Positions 7,636-14,837 of a stretch of 33,765 bases of DNA are shown in pieces. How positions within the stretch are numbered: the first letter of the stretch is position 1; each line of letters begins with the position of its first letter. Both the position numbers and the translations under genes were made by a program. A model generated the notes under the pieces. That model was given only the letters and a program-made list of their open reading frames with translations, ran no database searches and had not been told where the DNA came from. This stretch comes from Salinarimonadaceae bacterium (lineage in GTDB: Bacteria > Pseudomonadota > Alphaproteobacteria > Rhizobiales > Beijerinckiaceae), in NCBI GenBank assembly GCA_007693435.1, contig REDO01000117.1, forward strand, positions 1-33,765, written 5' to 3'.

Positions 7636-8178
7636 TCAGTGGATCTGGGTCTCGGGCCGGCCATAGTCGCCCCGTCTGATGTGCGAGACGATCAGCACGA
7701 GATGAGTCAGCAGCAGCAGTCCTGCTCCGACGGGCAGCGACCACTGGATCGCCGCGAGCGGCCAGCCCAGCGTGGTTTCATCGACGCGCCCGCGCGCGAG
7801 CGTCTCGTTGAACAGCCGGTTGAGCTGCCAGACGAATATCCCGAGGAACACGGAAGAGGCGAAATCGCCCAACGCGCACAGCGCGATGGCGACCCGTCGC
7901 GGCGCGAGCTGGATCAGGTAATCGACGCGCACGTGGACGTTCGCCTGCAGCGTATGCGCCGCCGACAGGAAGATGACGAGGCAGAGCAGATAGGCCGAGA
8001 CCGGATAGGACCAGGTGTCGGGCTGCCGGAATGCGTAGCGCATCGTCACGCTGTAGGTCGTGAACAGCATGATCGCGAGGATCCCCCAGCCGGCGATAAC
8101 GATGAGGCCGCCATTGACGCGCCGCGTCGCGGTTTCGATTGCGTCGAGGACGGCGTTCAGGATTCGCATCGCAGCCAT
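7636..8178 (-). CDS. TRAP transporter small permease subunit (DctQ-like)
   Basis: This 180-residue integral membrane protein is the four-helix small subunit of a tripartite ATP-independent periplasmic transporter. Hydrophobic segments fall at about residues 23-45, 60-80, 97-120 and 140-165. The pattern SVTMRYAFRQPDTWSYPVSAY (cytoplasmic to second helix) and the charged segment near NVHVRVDYLI are typical of DctQ. It starts 4 bp after the SDR stop. The matching binding protein (11108-12184) and large permease (12822-14123) are encoded on the opposite strand across the divergent promoter and have no DctQ of their own, so the three probably form one transporter from a split gene set. TRAP systems usually import carboxylates or sulfonates by ion symport. 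Confidence 0.9.
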   Translation of the reverse strand: MAAMRILNAVLDAIETATRRVNGGLIVIAGWGILAIMLFTTYSVTMRYAFRQPDTWSYPVSAYLLCLVIFLSAAHTLQANVHVRVDYLIQLAPRRVAIALCALGDFASSVFLGIFVWQLNRLFNETLARGRVDETTLGWPLAAIQWSLPVGAGLLLLTHLVLIVSHIRRGDYGRPETQIH

Positions 8179-8182
8179 GGCG

Positions 8183-8944
8183 TCATAGCCCTCCCGCCAC
8201 GTCGATCGTGGTCGCCTGGATGTAGTCGGGCGCGTCGAGCAACAGCCATTCGACGGTCGCCGCGATGTCGTCGGCGGAGCCGACGCGCTTCATGGGAACG
8301 ACCGCCGAGAGGCGCTCCATGCGCTGCGGATCGCCCGAACGGGCGTGGATCTCGGTATCGACGATCCCCGGCGCCACGCCGTTCACGGTGACGCCCTCCG
8401 TCGCGACCTCGCGCCCGAGCCCGAGCGTGAAGGCGTCGAGCGCGGCCTTCGAGGCGGCGTAGTCGACCCAGTCATTGGGGCTGCCGGTGCGCTTGGCGAT
8501 GGAGGAGATATTGACGATGCGCCCGCCCTCGCCGCCTTGGCGGGTGGATATCCGGCGCAGAATCTCGCGCGCGCAGAGGAAAGGCGCGATCACGTTGACC
8601 GCGAAGGAGCGGCGCAGGACCTCGGCCTCGGCCGCGTCGACGCGCCGTCCGGCCCGACCCACGTAGCCCGCGTTGTTGACGAGCCCGTAGAGCTTGCCGT
8701 GGCGGCTCTCGGCTTGCTCGAAGAGCGCGACGATATCGGCCTCCTCGCCGATATCCGCGCGCACGACCGAGACCTCTCCGCCGGCCTTCACGATCTCGTC
8801 GGCGAGCGCATCGGCTTCGGCGGCGCTGTCGCGGTGATTGACGCAGACCGGGACCCCGCGCGCGGCGAGGCGGCGCGCGATCTGCGCGCCGATCCCGCGG
8901 CTTCCTCCCGTGACGACGATCGCGCCCTTCGTCCAGCCGGTCAT
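8183..8944 (-). CDS. Short-chain dehydrogenase/reductase (FabG-like SDR)
   Basis: This classical SDR of 253 residues is an NAD(P)-dependent alcohol/ketone oxidoreductase with a Rossmann fold. The cofactor motif TGGSRGIG is at residues 12-19 and NNAG at about 90-93. The catalytic Ser is about S148 (NISSIA), and the Y162-x3-K166 pair is in DYAASKAALD. The C-terminal PG motif follows in GVAPGIVDTEIH. Cofactor preference is uncertain: VNHRDS at 35-40 has an Arg that could favour NADP. Its start overlaps the E1 stop by 4 bp and its stop lies 4 bp before the TRAP small subunit, so it is tightly co-transcribed. It could oxidise a hydroxyl group to give the ketoacid used by the E1 enzyme, which is inference. 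Confidence 0.92.
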   Translation of the reverse strand: MTGWTKGAIVVTGGSRGIGAQIARRLAARGVPVCVNHRDSAAEADALADEIVKAGGEVSVVRADIGEEADIVALFEQAESRHGKLYGLVNNAGYVGRAGRRVDAAEAEVLRRSFAVNVIAPFLCAREILRRISTRQGGEGGRIVNISSIAKRTGSPNDWVDYAASKAALDAFTLGLGREVATEGVTVNGVAPGIVDTEIHARSGDPQRMERLSAVVPMKRVGSADDIAATVEWLLLDAPDYIQATTIDVAGGL

Positions 8945-10947
8945 CGCATGATCTCCCTGATGGCGTCCGTGATGCGCGCCTGCGAAGGGATCACGGCGCG
9001 TTCGAGTTCGTCGTTGTAGGGCATGGGCACGTCGGGGGCGCCCACGCGCATGATCGGCGCGTCGAGCCAGTCAAAGGCCTTTTCGACGACGAGCGCGCTC
9101 ACCTCGGCGCCGAAACCGCCGGTCGTCCAGGCCTCGTGGGCGATGATCAGCCTGTGCGTCTTGCGCACGGATTCGAGGATCATGTCCTCGTCTAGCGGCT
9201 TGAGCGTGCGCGGATCGATCACCTCGACGCTGATTCCCTCGCGCTCGAGCTGGGCAGCGGCGGCGAGCGCGCGCGGCACCATCGCCATCGTGGCGACGAC
9301 GGTGACGTCGGTTCCCTCGCGCTTGATGTCGCCCTTGCCCACGGGGATCGCATATTGCTGCTCGGGCACGGGGCCCGTCCCCGAGACGTAAAGCAGCTTG
9401 GCTTCGAGGAAGATCACCGGGTTGTCGTCGCGGATCGCGGTGGTGAGAAGCCCCTTGGCGTCATAGGGCGTCGAGGGCGCCATGACGACGAGGCCCGGCA
9501 CGTGGGTGAACCAGGCCTCGAGCGACTGGCTGTGCTGCGCCGCCATGCGGATGCCCCCGCCCTGCGGCCCGCGCACGACGAGCGGCACCTTCGGGCCGCC
9601 GCCCAGCATGAAGCGGAATTTCGCCGCCTGGTTGACGAGCATGTCCATGGTCAGCGCGACGAAGTCGAAGATCTGCAACTCGACGACCGGACGCAATCCG
9701 GCGATCGCGGCCCCGACGCCGCAGCCGACGAAGGTCGCTTCCGAGATCGGCGTGTCGCGCACGCGCTCGACGCCGAAGCGCTCAGCCAGGCCCTTCGTCG
9801 CCGCGAAAATGCCGCCAGTCAGGGCGACGTCCTCGCCCATGACGATGACGGAATCGTCGCGCTCCATCTCCTGCGTCATCGCCTCGTTCAGCGCCTCGAT
9901 GAAGCTGATTTCGCGGGTTCCCTTGGAGGCGGGCTCGACGATGACCGGATGCGGCGCGTAGACCGCCGCCATCATCTGGTCGATTCCCGGCTCCGGACTC
10001 GCCTTGGCGTAATCGACGGCCGCCTCGAGGTCGATGGCGGTCTGCGCCCTTATCTCCTCGATACCCTGCGCCGAGACGATCTTGCGCTCCAGCATCTCGG
10101 TCTCGAGGAGCTTGACGGGATCGCGGTCGCGCCAGTGTTGCTGCTCGTCGTCCGGGCGGGGGTCGCGCAGGTTGGCGCGCATCGAATGCTGGCCCCAGCG
10201 ATAGGTCATGGCCTCGATCAGCGTGGGACCGTCTCCGGCCCGCGCGCGCTCGAGGGCCTCGCGGATGGCGAATCCGACCTCCGTGGCGTCGTTTCCGTCC
10301 ACACGCACGCCGGGCATGCTGTAGGAGGCCGCGCGATCGGCGATTCGGTCGATCGCGGTCGTCGCGCGAAACGGCGTCGTGAGCGCATACTGATTGTTCT
10401 CGCACACGAAGATCATGGGCAGGTCCCAGACCGAGGCGAGGTTCATCGATTCGTGAAAGATGCCCTGGTTGGAGGCGCCGTCGCCGAAGAACGCGACCGC
10501 CACCTGTCCCGTGCCCTTGAGTTTCGCCGCAAGCGCCGCGCCCGTGCACAGAGGCATGGCGGCCCCGACGATGCCGTTCGCGCCGAGAATGCCGAGGCTC
10601 AGGTCGGCGATGTGCATCGAACCGCCGAGACCGGAGCAATAGCCGGTGGAGCGGCCGAGCAGTTCCGCCATCATCCGGTCGAGCTGCGCGCCTTTGGCGA
10701 TGCAATGGCCATGGCCGCGATGGTAGCTGCCGATGTAGTCGTCCCGGCGAAGATAGTTACAGACCGCCGATGCGATGGCCTCCTCGCCGATGTAGGAATG
10801 CGCCGTACCCTTCACCAGGCCCTCGGCGAACAGGCTCGCCGTGCGCTCCTCGAAGAACCGGATCCGCAACGCCGTCCGATAGATGTCGGAAATCTCCTCC
10901 GGGGAGAGCGCGCGATTGCGCAACCCGGTCTGGGACATGGTGTTCAT
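8941..10947 (-). CDS. Fused alpha/beta E1 component of a 2-oxoacid (or acetoin-type) dehydrogenase
   Basis: This 668-residue TPP enzyme joins the E1 alpha and E1 beta chains in one polypeptide. The alpha part (about 1-330) has the TPP motif beginning GDGASNQG (155-162) and ending CENN (182-185), plus the active-site-loop region around GQHSMRANL. The beta part (about 345-668) begins REISFIEALNEAM, carries MGEDV (370-374), and ends with HEAWTTGGFGAEVSA. These enzymes decarboxylate a 2-oxoacid, or cleave acetoin, and normally pass the acyl group to a lipoyl E2. No E2 or E3 gene lies in this window. I chose ATG 10947. A frame runs back to 11010, but GGGGAGGAA upstream of 10947 fits better. A second ATG is at 10938. 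It is the first leftward gene from the divergent promoter. The substrate is unknown. Confidence 0.92.
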   Translation of the reverse strand: MNTMSQTGLRNRALSPEEISDIYRTALRIRFFEERTASLFAEGLVKGTAHSYIGEEAIASAVCNYLRRDDYIGSYHRGHGHCIAKGAQLDRMMAELLGRSTGYCSGLGGSMHIADLSLGILGANGIVGAAMPLCTGAALAAKLKGTGQVAVAFFGDGASNQGIFHESMNLASVWDLPMIFVCENNQYALTTPFRATTAIDRIADRAASYSMPGVRVDGNDATEVGFAIREALERARAGDGPTLIEAMTYRWGQHSMRANLRDPRPDDEQQHWRDRDPVKLLETEMLERKIVSAQGIEEIRAQTAIDLEAAVDYAKASPEPGIDQMMAAVYAPHPVIVEPASKGTREISFIEALNEAMTQEMERDDSVIVMGEDVALTGGIFAATKGLAERFGVERVRDTPISEATFVGCGVGAAIAGLRPVVELQIFDFVALTMDMLVNQAAKFRFMLGGGPKVPLVVRGPQGGGIRMAAQHSQSLEAWFTHVPGLVVMAPSTPYDAKGLLTTAIRDDNPVIFLEAKLLYVSGTGPVPEQQYAIPVGKGDIKREGTDVTVVATMAMVPRALAAAAQLEREGISVEVIDPRTLKPLDEDMILESVRKTHRLIIAHEAWTTGGFGAEVSALVVEKAFDWLDAPIMRVGAPDVPMPYNDELERAVIPSQARITDAIREIMR

Positions 10948-11022
10948 GCGGCTCGCTTCCTCCCCGCCCCGTCTTGTCGCTCCTCTCCGCCCTGTGCCGG
11001 GCAGCTTCATCGAGAAGGTCGA

Positions 11023-11091
11023 TTGACAGAGACTTTTCGATATAGAATATTTTTATTCAGAATAATGAAATTCACAAGCCGCTCAAGCGGC
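11023..11091. promoter_or_regulatory. Divergent promoters with a shared operator-like dyad
   Basis: Rightward, a perfect TTGACA (11023-11028) is followed after 17 bp by AATATT (11046-11051), upstream of the TRAP binding protein. Leftward, TTGTGA (11077-11072) is followed after 16 bp by TAAAAA (11055-11050), upstream of the E1 gene. Between and overlapping them is TTCAGAATAATGAA (11056-11069), the same TTC-N8-GAA element as at the mutase promoter. Two nested perfect dyads are also present: GAATA-TTTT-TATTC (11045-11058) and TTATTC-A-GAATAA (11053-11065). A small hairpin GCCGCT-CA-AGCGGC (11078-11091) lies in the rightward leader before the GGGAGGAAACC ribosome-binding site. One bound regulator could shut both promoters. 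Confidence 0.6.
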
Positions 11092-11107
11092 ATTCGGGAG
11101 GAAACCA

Positions 11108-12184
11108 ATGAGCCAGAGTTCAAGCACCCGTTCGCATGGTTTGCGAGGCGCCATCGCGGCTGCGACGTTCGCCGTCGCGGCCGCCTTCAGTTTCGGACCA
11201 CAGCCGGCATCCGCCCAGATGACGCTCCAGGCGACGTCGATCTTCCCCGACGCGGACTTCTCCTCCAAGGTGCTCCTTGAGTGGGTGAATCGGGTGAACG
11301 AGCGCACCGACGGCCGCTACAACGTGCGTTATCACTGGGCCGGCAGCCTCGTCGGCAACAGAACCCTCGACGGGCTTAGCGACGGCGTCGTCGACATCGC
11401 CGTCCAGTTCACGCCCTATGTTTCGGGCGACATTATCGATCTCGGCGTCCTTGACATCCCCTTCAGCTTCCCGCTCGACGCGGAAGGGCTCACGGCCTTC
11501 CACCGCGACGTGAAGCCTTATGTGGCCAACATCTACGCCAAGCACGGAAGCCACGTCGTCGCCGCGACGCCGATCATCCTGCCCAATCCGCTGACCTGCA
11601 CCGACCGCTTCCTCACGGGACCCGACAAGTGGAGCGGCGCGGTGGTGCGCGCGGCGGGCCGCTGGCAGGCTGCGAGCATCACGGCCTGGGGCGGAAGCCC
11701 GGTCGTCATCTCACCGGCCGAACTCTACAGCGCCCTCGACCGCGGCACCGCTAACTGTGCGCTGATGGTCTATAACGGCGTGAACTCGATGAAGCTCTAC
11801 GAGGTCGCGCCACAGATCACGCGCATCGACCATTCGATCGCCTTCGGCACGATCAACATCGCGCAATCCACCTGGGACCGCATTCCCGAGGAGGACCGCG
11901 TGATCATGGAGGAGGTCGGCGACGAGATCGTGGCCTGGGCCGCTGAGGCGACCAACAGCATGCTGGCCGACGTCATCGCCGAGATGGAGGCGGAAGGCGC
12001 GCAGTTCTGCACCCCGAGCGACGAGGAGTTCGCGCGACTGGTCTCGGCGGCGAATTCCGTGATCGACACGATCCGCGACGAGGTCTCCGAGGACGGCGCG
12101 GCGATCATTCGCATCGTCGACGAATACCGCCCACGCGTCACGGCCAAGCCCACGATCGGGCCGAACAACCCCTGCCCGCAGTAA
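11108..12184 (+). CDS. TRAP transporter periplasmic substrate-binding protein (DctP family)
   Basis: This 358-residue extracytoplasmic receptor of a TRAP transporter has an N-terminal Sec signal. A basic start (MSQSSSTRSHGLRG) leads into a hydrophobic stretch and a probable cleavage after PASA at about residue 36. The mature part follows the DctP pattern: FPDADFSSKVLLEWVNRVNE early, WAGSLVGNRTLDGLSDGVVDI for the substrate-groove hinge, and the conserved QSTWDRIPEEDRVIMEEV near the C-terminus. Residues that would contact a ligand carboxylate cannot be fixed without alignment. It is the first rightward gene from the divergent promoter, with a clear GGGAGG site. The large permease lies two genes downstream. 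It probably delivers an organic acid that feeds the enzymes of module A. Confidence 0.93.
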   Translation: MSQSSSTRSHGLRGAIAAATFAVAAAFSFGPQPASAQMTLQATSIFPDADFSSKVLLEWVNRVNERTDGRYNVRYHWAGSLVGNRTLDGLSDGVVDIAVQFTPYVSGDIIDLGVLDIPFSFPLDAEGLTAFHRDVKPYVANIYAKHGSHVVAATPIILPNPLTCTDRFLTGPDKWSGAVVRAAGRWQAASITAWGGSPVVISPAELYSALDRGTANCALMVYNGVNSMKLYEVAPQITRIDHSIAFGTINIAQSTWDRIPEEDRVIMEEVGDEIVAWAAEATNSMLADVIAEMEAEGAQFCTPSDEEFARLVSAANSVIDTIRDEVSEDGAAIIRIVDEYRPRVTAKPTIGPNNPCPQ

Positions 12185-12212
12185 GCGGGAGCGTCCAGCG
12201 AGGGAGAGCGTC

Positions 12213-12743
12213 ATGCTGCCGCCGCCCAAGGGGCTCGTGAAGAGCATCGAGCAGGTCTGCGTCGTCGTGAACGACCTCGACAAGACCATCGAGGAGTTTG
12301 TCGAGAAGGCGGGGATCGGCCCCTGGGCGGTCTATACCTACGCGCCGCCGGACCTGAAGAACATGCGGGTCCGGGGCGTGGAGACCTCCTACGGCATGCG
12401 CCTCGCCCTCGCCTGGACCGGGACCTTCATGTGGGAGGTGATCCAGCCTCTCCATGGACCGTCGATCTATCGGGAGTTTCTCGACAGGCACGGGGAGGGA
12501 ATGCATCACGTGCTGGTTCAGCACACCTGCGGGTCTCTTCCCGAGGCCATCGCGGAATTCGAGCGCCGGGGCTGCCCGGCGGCGATGGAAGGCCACTACA
12601 AGGGCACCGACTTCGCCTATATCGAAACCGACGGACCGCTCAAGATGATCCTCGAACTCGTCCAGCGGCCGACAACGCCGGGCTATCGCCGCCCCGATCC
12701 GGAGCGCTGGTATCCTTTCGTTCCTGAAGTCCCCTTCACCTGA
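12213..12743 (+). CDS. VOC family protein, methylmalonyl-CoA-epimerase/glyoxalase-like
   Basis: This 176-residue vicinal-oxygen-chelate protein has two beta-alpha-beta-beta-beta halves (about 10-75 and 95-150), the Glyoxalase_4 type that includes methylmalonyl-CoA epimerase. Candidate metal ligands are H98/H99 (GEGMHHVLVQ) and E148 (PLKMILELVQ). The first epimerase ligand, normally His in an IDHIGIAV-like strand, is Gln here (Q14 in SIEQVCVVVNDLD), which is common in this subgroup. It sits between the TRAP binding protein and large permease, an unusual place for an enzyme and a hint that it acts on the transported substrate. Epimerisation of an alpha-carboxyacyl-CoA before or after the mutase is plausible but unproven. 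A 13-bp hairpin follows the stop. Confidence 0.85.
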   Translation: MLPPPKGLVKSIEQVCVVVNDLDKTIEEFVEKAGIGPWAVYTYAPPDLKNMRVRGVETSYGMRLALAWTGTFMWEVIQPLHGPSIYREFLDRHGEGMHHVLVQHTCGSLPEAIAEFERRGCPAAMEGHYKGTDFAYIETDGPLKMILELVQRPTTPGYRRPDPERWYPFVPEVPFT

Positions 12744-12750
12744 CCGGCCC

Positions 12751-12792
12751 TCGCCCTCGCCGGGCGCCCGTCGCGGCGTCCGGCGAGGGCGA
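12751..12792 (+). repeat. GC-rich hairpin between the VOC gene and the TRAP large permease gene
   Basis: A perfect 13-bp inverted repeat, TCGCCCTCGCCGG (12751-12763) and CCGGCGAGGGCGA (12780-12792), encloses a 16-base loop in the 78-bp gap before the permease gene. No T-run follows, so it is unlikely to be a classical terminator. An RNA-processing or stability element setting different levels of binding protein and membrane subunit is more likely, as seen in other transporter operons. Confidence 0.75.
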
Positions 12793-12821
12793 TTGGGGCG
12801 CAAGCCGAAAGCGATCCGAGA

Positions 12822-14123
12822 ATGGAATGGTACTGGCTGGGCGTCATGATGTTTGCGATCCTCGTCGCATTCATCCTGATCGGTGTTCCCGTCGCCTTCG
12901 CCCTCGGCCTCACCGGGTCGATCATGGTGTACTTCTTCCTCAGCCCGAACATGCTGTTCCAGCTGGCGAGGATCTCCTTCGACGTCGCCAGCACGCATCT
13001 CTTCATCGTCGCCCCCCTGTTCATCCTGATGGCGGGGCTCGTCTCGCAATCCGATGTCGCCGAACGGGCCTTCCTCGCGGCGACCAAATGGCTGAACTGG
13101 CTTCCGGCGCCGCTCGCGATCAGCACGGTGGCGGCGACCACCATGTTCTCCGCGATCTCCGGATCGAGTCCCGCGACCGCCGCCGCGATCGGCTACACGT
13201 CCGTTCCGGAGATGCTGAAGCACGGCTACGACAAGCGACTGAGCGTCGGGGTGGTGGCCGCCGGCGGCACGCTCGGCATTCTCATCCCGCCGAGCGTCGT
13301 GATGATCATCTTCGGGATCATCACCGAGACCTCGATCGGGGCCCTCTTCATGGCCGGCCTCATACCGGGCCTGATGCTGAGCGGCCTTCTCATGCTCTAC
13401 GTCGTGCTGCACAGCAAACGCTACCCGATCAAGCGGCGCGAAACGATGATCGTCACTTGGGCCGACCGCTTCTCGTCGCTGAGCGGCGTCTGGCCGATCG
13501 CCCTGCTTTTCATCACCGTCATCGGCGTCATTTATTCGGGCATCGCGACCCCGACCGAGGCCGCGGCCATCGGCGCGAGCGCGGCGGTCCTGTTGACGCT
13601 GCCGCGCAAGGGCATGGGATTGACGGGCCTCGCGCGCGTTCTCGTCCGCGCGGCCCAGACGACGTCGATGATCATGTTCCTGATCATCTGCGGCAGTTTC
13701 TTCGGCTTCGTCATCTCGATGCTCGGCATCGCGCACGAGACGGTCGCGCTCCTCATCGCGGCCGAGATATCGCCCTGGTCGGTGCTCATCTGCTACGTCA
13801 TTATCCTCATCCTGCTCGGCTGCCTCATCGATCCGGCCTCGATGATGGTGATCACGCTGCCGCTGGCCTTTCCCGTTCTGAGCGGGCTGGGCTTCGATCC
13901 GCTCTGGATCGGCGTCATAGTGACGATCGCGGTCGAGATCGGCATGATCACGCCGCCGGTGGGGCTCAACCTCTTCGTGCTCCAGGGCGTCGTGCCCAAG
14001 GAGGTGACGGCCAAGGACATCGCGCTGGGCGCGCTTCCCTTCGTGCTCGTCCTCATCCTCGGCCTCGTCCTCGTCATGGTCTTTCCCGGCCTCGCGACCT
14101 GGCTGCCGAGCATGCTGCGGTGA
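12822..14123 (+). CDS. TRAP transporter large permease subunit (DctM-like)
   Basis: This 433-residue polytopic membrane protein is the transport channel subunit of the TRAP system, with about 12 hydrophobic segments from residue 5 to the C-terminus. Family signatures are FSAISGSSPATAAAIGYTSVPEM (about 107-129), the first substrate/ion motif, and GTLGILIPPSVVMIIFGIITE (about 150-170). The repeat-related GMITPPVGLNLFVLQG (about 373-388) is also present. Full length matches the family. There is no clear GGAGG before the ATG (only CGATCCGAGA) and the upstream gap holds a strong hairpin. Its stop overlaps the GTG start of the thioesterase by 4 bp. The partner small subunit is probably the divergent gene at 7636-8178. 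Confidence 0.95.
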   Translation: MEWYWLGVMMFAILVAFILIGVPVAFALGLTGSIMVYFFLSPNMLFQLARISFDVASTHLFIVAPLFILMAGLVSQSDVAERAFLAATKWLNWLPAPLAISTVAATTMFSAISGSSPATAAAIGYTSVPEMLKHGYDKRLSVGVVAAGGTLGILIPPSVVMIIFGIITETSIGALFMAGLIPGLMLSGLLMLYVVLHSKRYPIKRRETMIVTWADRFSSLSGVWPIALLFITVIGVIYSGIATPTEAAAIGASAAVLLTLPRKGMGLTGLARVLVRAAQTTSMIMFLIICGSFFGFVISMLGIAHETVALLIAAEISPWSVLICYVIILILLGCLIDPASMMVITLPLAFPVLSGLGFDPLWIGVIVTIAVEIGMITPPVGLNLFVLQGVVPKEVTAKDIALGALPFVLVLILGLVLVMVFPGLATWLPSMLR

Positions 14124-14539
14124 CGGACGAGGATGTCGGCGACCCGCCGGGTCCGGGCTGGGCCCTGATTTCCGACGAAGGGTTTCTGGCGCATGTGGGA
14201 CCGGTATTCGCCCGCGAGGAGGCGCACGACCTGCGCTGCGCCTTCAGGGCGCAGCCGCGTCACGCCAATCTGCTGGGGGTCGTGCAGGGCGGCATGCTGA
14301 TGACGGCGGGCGACCGGGCCCTCGGCGTCGCCGCATGGCGGTCGGCCGGGCGGCCCTGCGCGACGATCCAGTTCGCCATGCAATTCGTCTCCGCGGGACG
14401 TATCGGGGAATGGATCGTCGTCGAGCCCGAAATTGTGCGCGTCACGTCCTCCCTCGTCTTCCTGCGCGGAACATTGCGCGCAGGGGAGCGCGTCGTCGCG
14501 AGCGCCGACGGAGTCTGGCGCATACTCGCCGAACGTTGA
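14120..14539 (+). CDS. PaaI-type hotdog thioesterase
   Basis: This 139-residue single-hotdog protein would hydrolyse an acyl-CoA or aryl-CoA thioester. The core reads HANLLGVVQGGMLMTAGDRALG (about 51-72), which gives the N-x3-G-x3-GG-x6-D pattern of PaaI-type enzymes with a catalytic Asp in the central helix. FAMQFVSAGRIGEWIVVEPEIV then forms the following strands. The start is a GTG (14120) that overlaps the permease stop as GTGA. The open frame itself extends far upstream as a shadow of the permease gene, so the start is set by the overlap and by homology. Its place at the end of the TRAP operon suggests a housekeeping role, freeing CoA from dead-end intermediates of the module. Confidence 0.87.
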   Translation: MTDEDVGDPPGPGWALISDEGFLAHVGPVFAREEAHDLRCAFRAQPRHANLLGVVQGGMLMTAGDRALGVAAWRSAGRPCATIQFAMQFVSAGRIGEWIVVEPEIVRVTSSLVFLRGTLRAGERVVASADGVWRILAER

Positions 14540-14837
14540 CCGCAAGCGCAGGCTCGAGACCAGATGCTCGAGACCAGATCATGACGCGGCCGTCGCCCGC
14601 CATGGGCGCCGCATCGGGGAAGCCGCCATCACATACAAGGCAGTATGCCTTTGCGGCATAGTGCTTATGTTGATTCTAGCTTATGCGCCCCGGCGACAAC
14701 AAGTTACTCTTCACTCCATGAAAATCCGGAATCCGACAAAAACAAAACACGGATTTCATCTTCGGTATTGAGATCGAAGACGAGGATTCGGCCAGCCAAA
14801 AACAAAATCCGGCAGGCCGCACAGGGGAGGAAAAGAA
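14540..14837. promoter_or_regulatory. AT-richer leader of the ABC operon, with repeats
   Basis: No gene is supported in these 298 bp, which are richer in A/T than the flanks. They hold an exact tandem repeat of GCTCGAGACCAGAT (14552-14565, 14566-14579) and the dyad ATGCC-N5-GGCAT (14645-14659). A broken inverted repeat pairs ATGAAAATCCG (14718-14728) with CGGATTTCAT (14750-14759), and the motif AAAAACAAAA occurs twice (near 14738 and 14799). The binding-protein gene follows a good GGGGAGGAAAAG site. I cannot name a clear -35/-10 pair, but the promoter of the ABC operon is probably here. Confidence 0.55.

Noticed and set aside
8941-10947. Calling a full pyruvate or branched-chain dehydrogenase complex
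   Set aside because: No E2 or E3 gene is present in the window, and the E1 substrate cannot be read.
9355-11280. 641-codon plus-strand open frame reaching through the divergent promoter
   Set aside because: It is antisense to the E1 gene and overlaps the TRAP binding-protein start in another frame. Its composition looks like noise.
12751-12792. Rho-independent terminator
   Set aside because: The stem is strong but no T-run follows and the downstream gene belongs to the same transporter.
12138-13736. 532-codon minus-strand frame, rich in Asp, Arg and His
   Set aside because: It is antisense to the VOC and TRAP permease genes, and the Asp/His-rich repeats are what reversed permease codons give.
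12827-14119. N-terminal part of the long plus-strand frame that ends in the thioesterase
   Set aside because: It overlaps the whole TRAP permease in another frame. Only the part from GTG 14120 has a recognisable fold.
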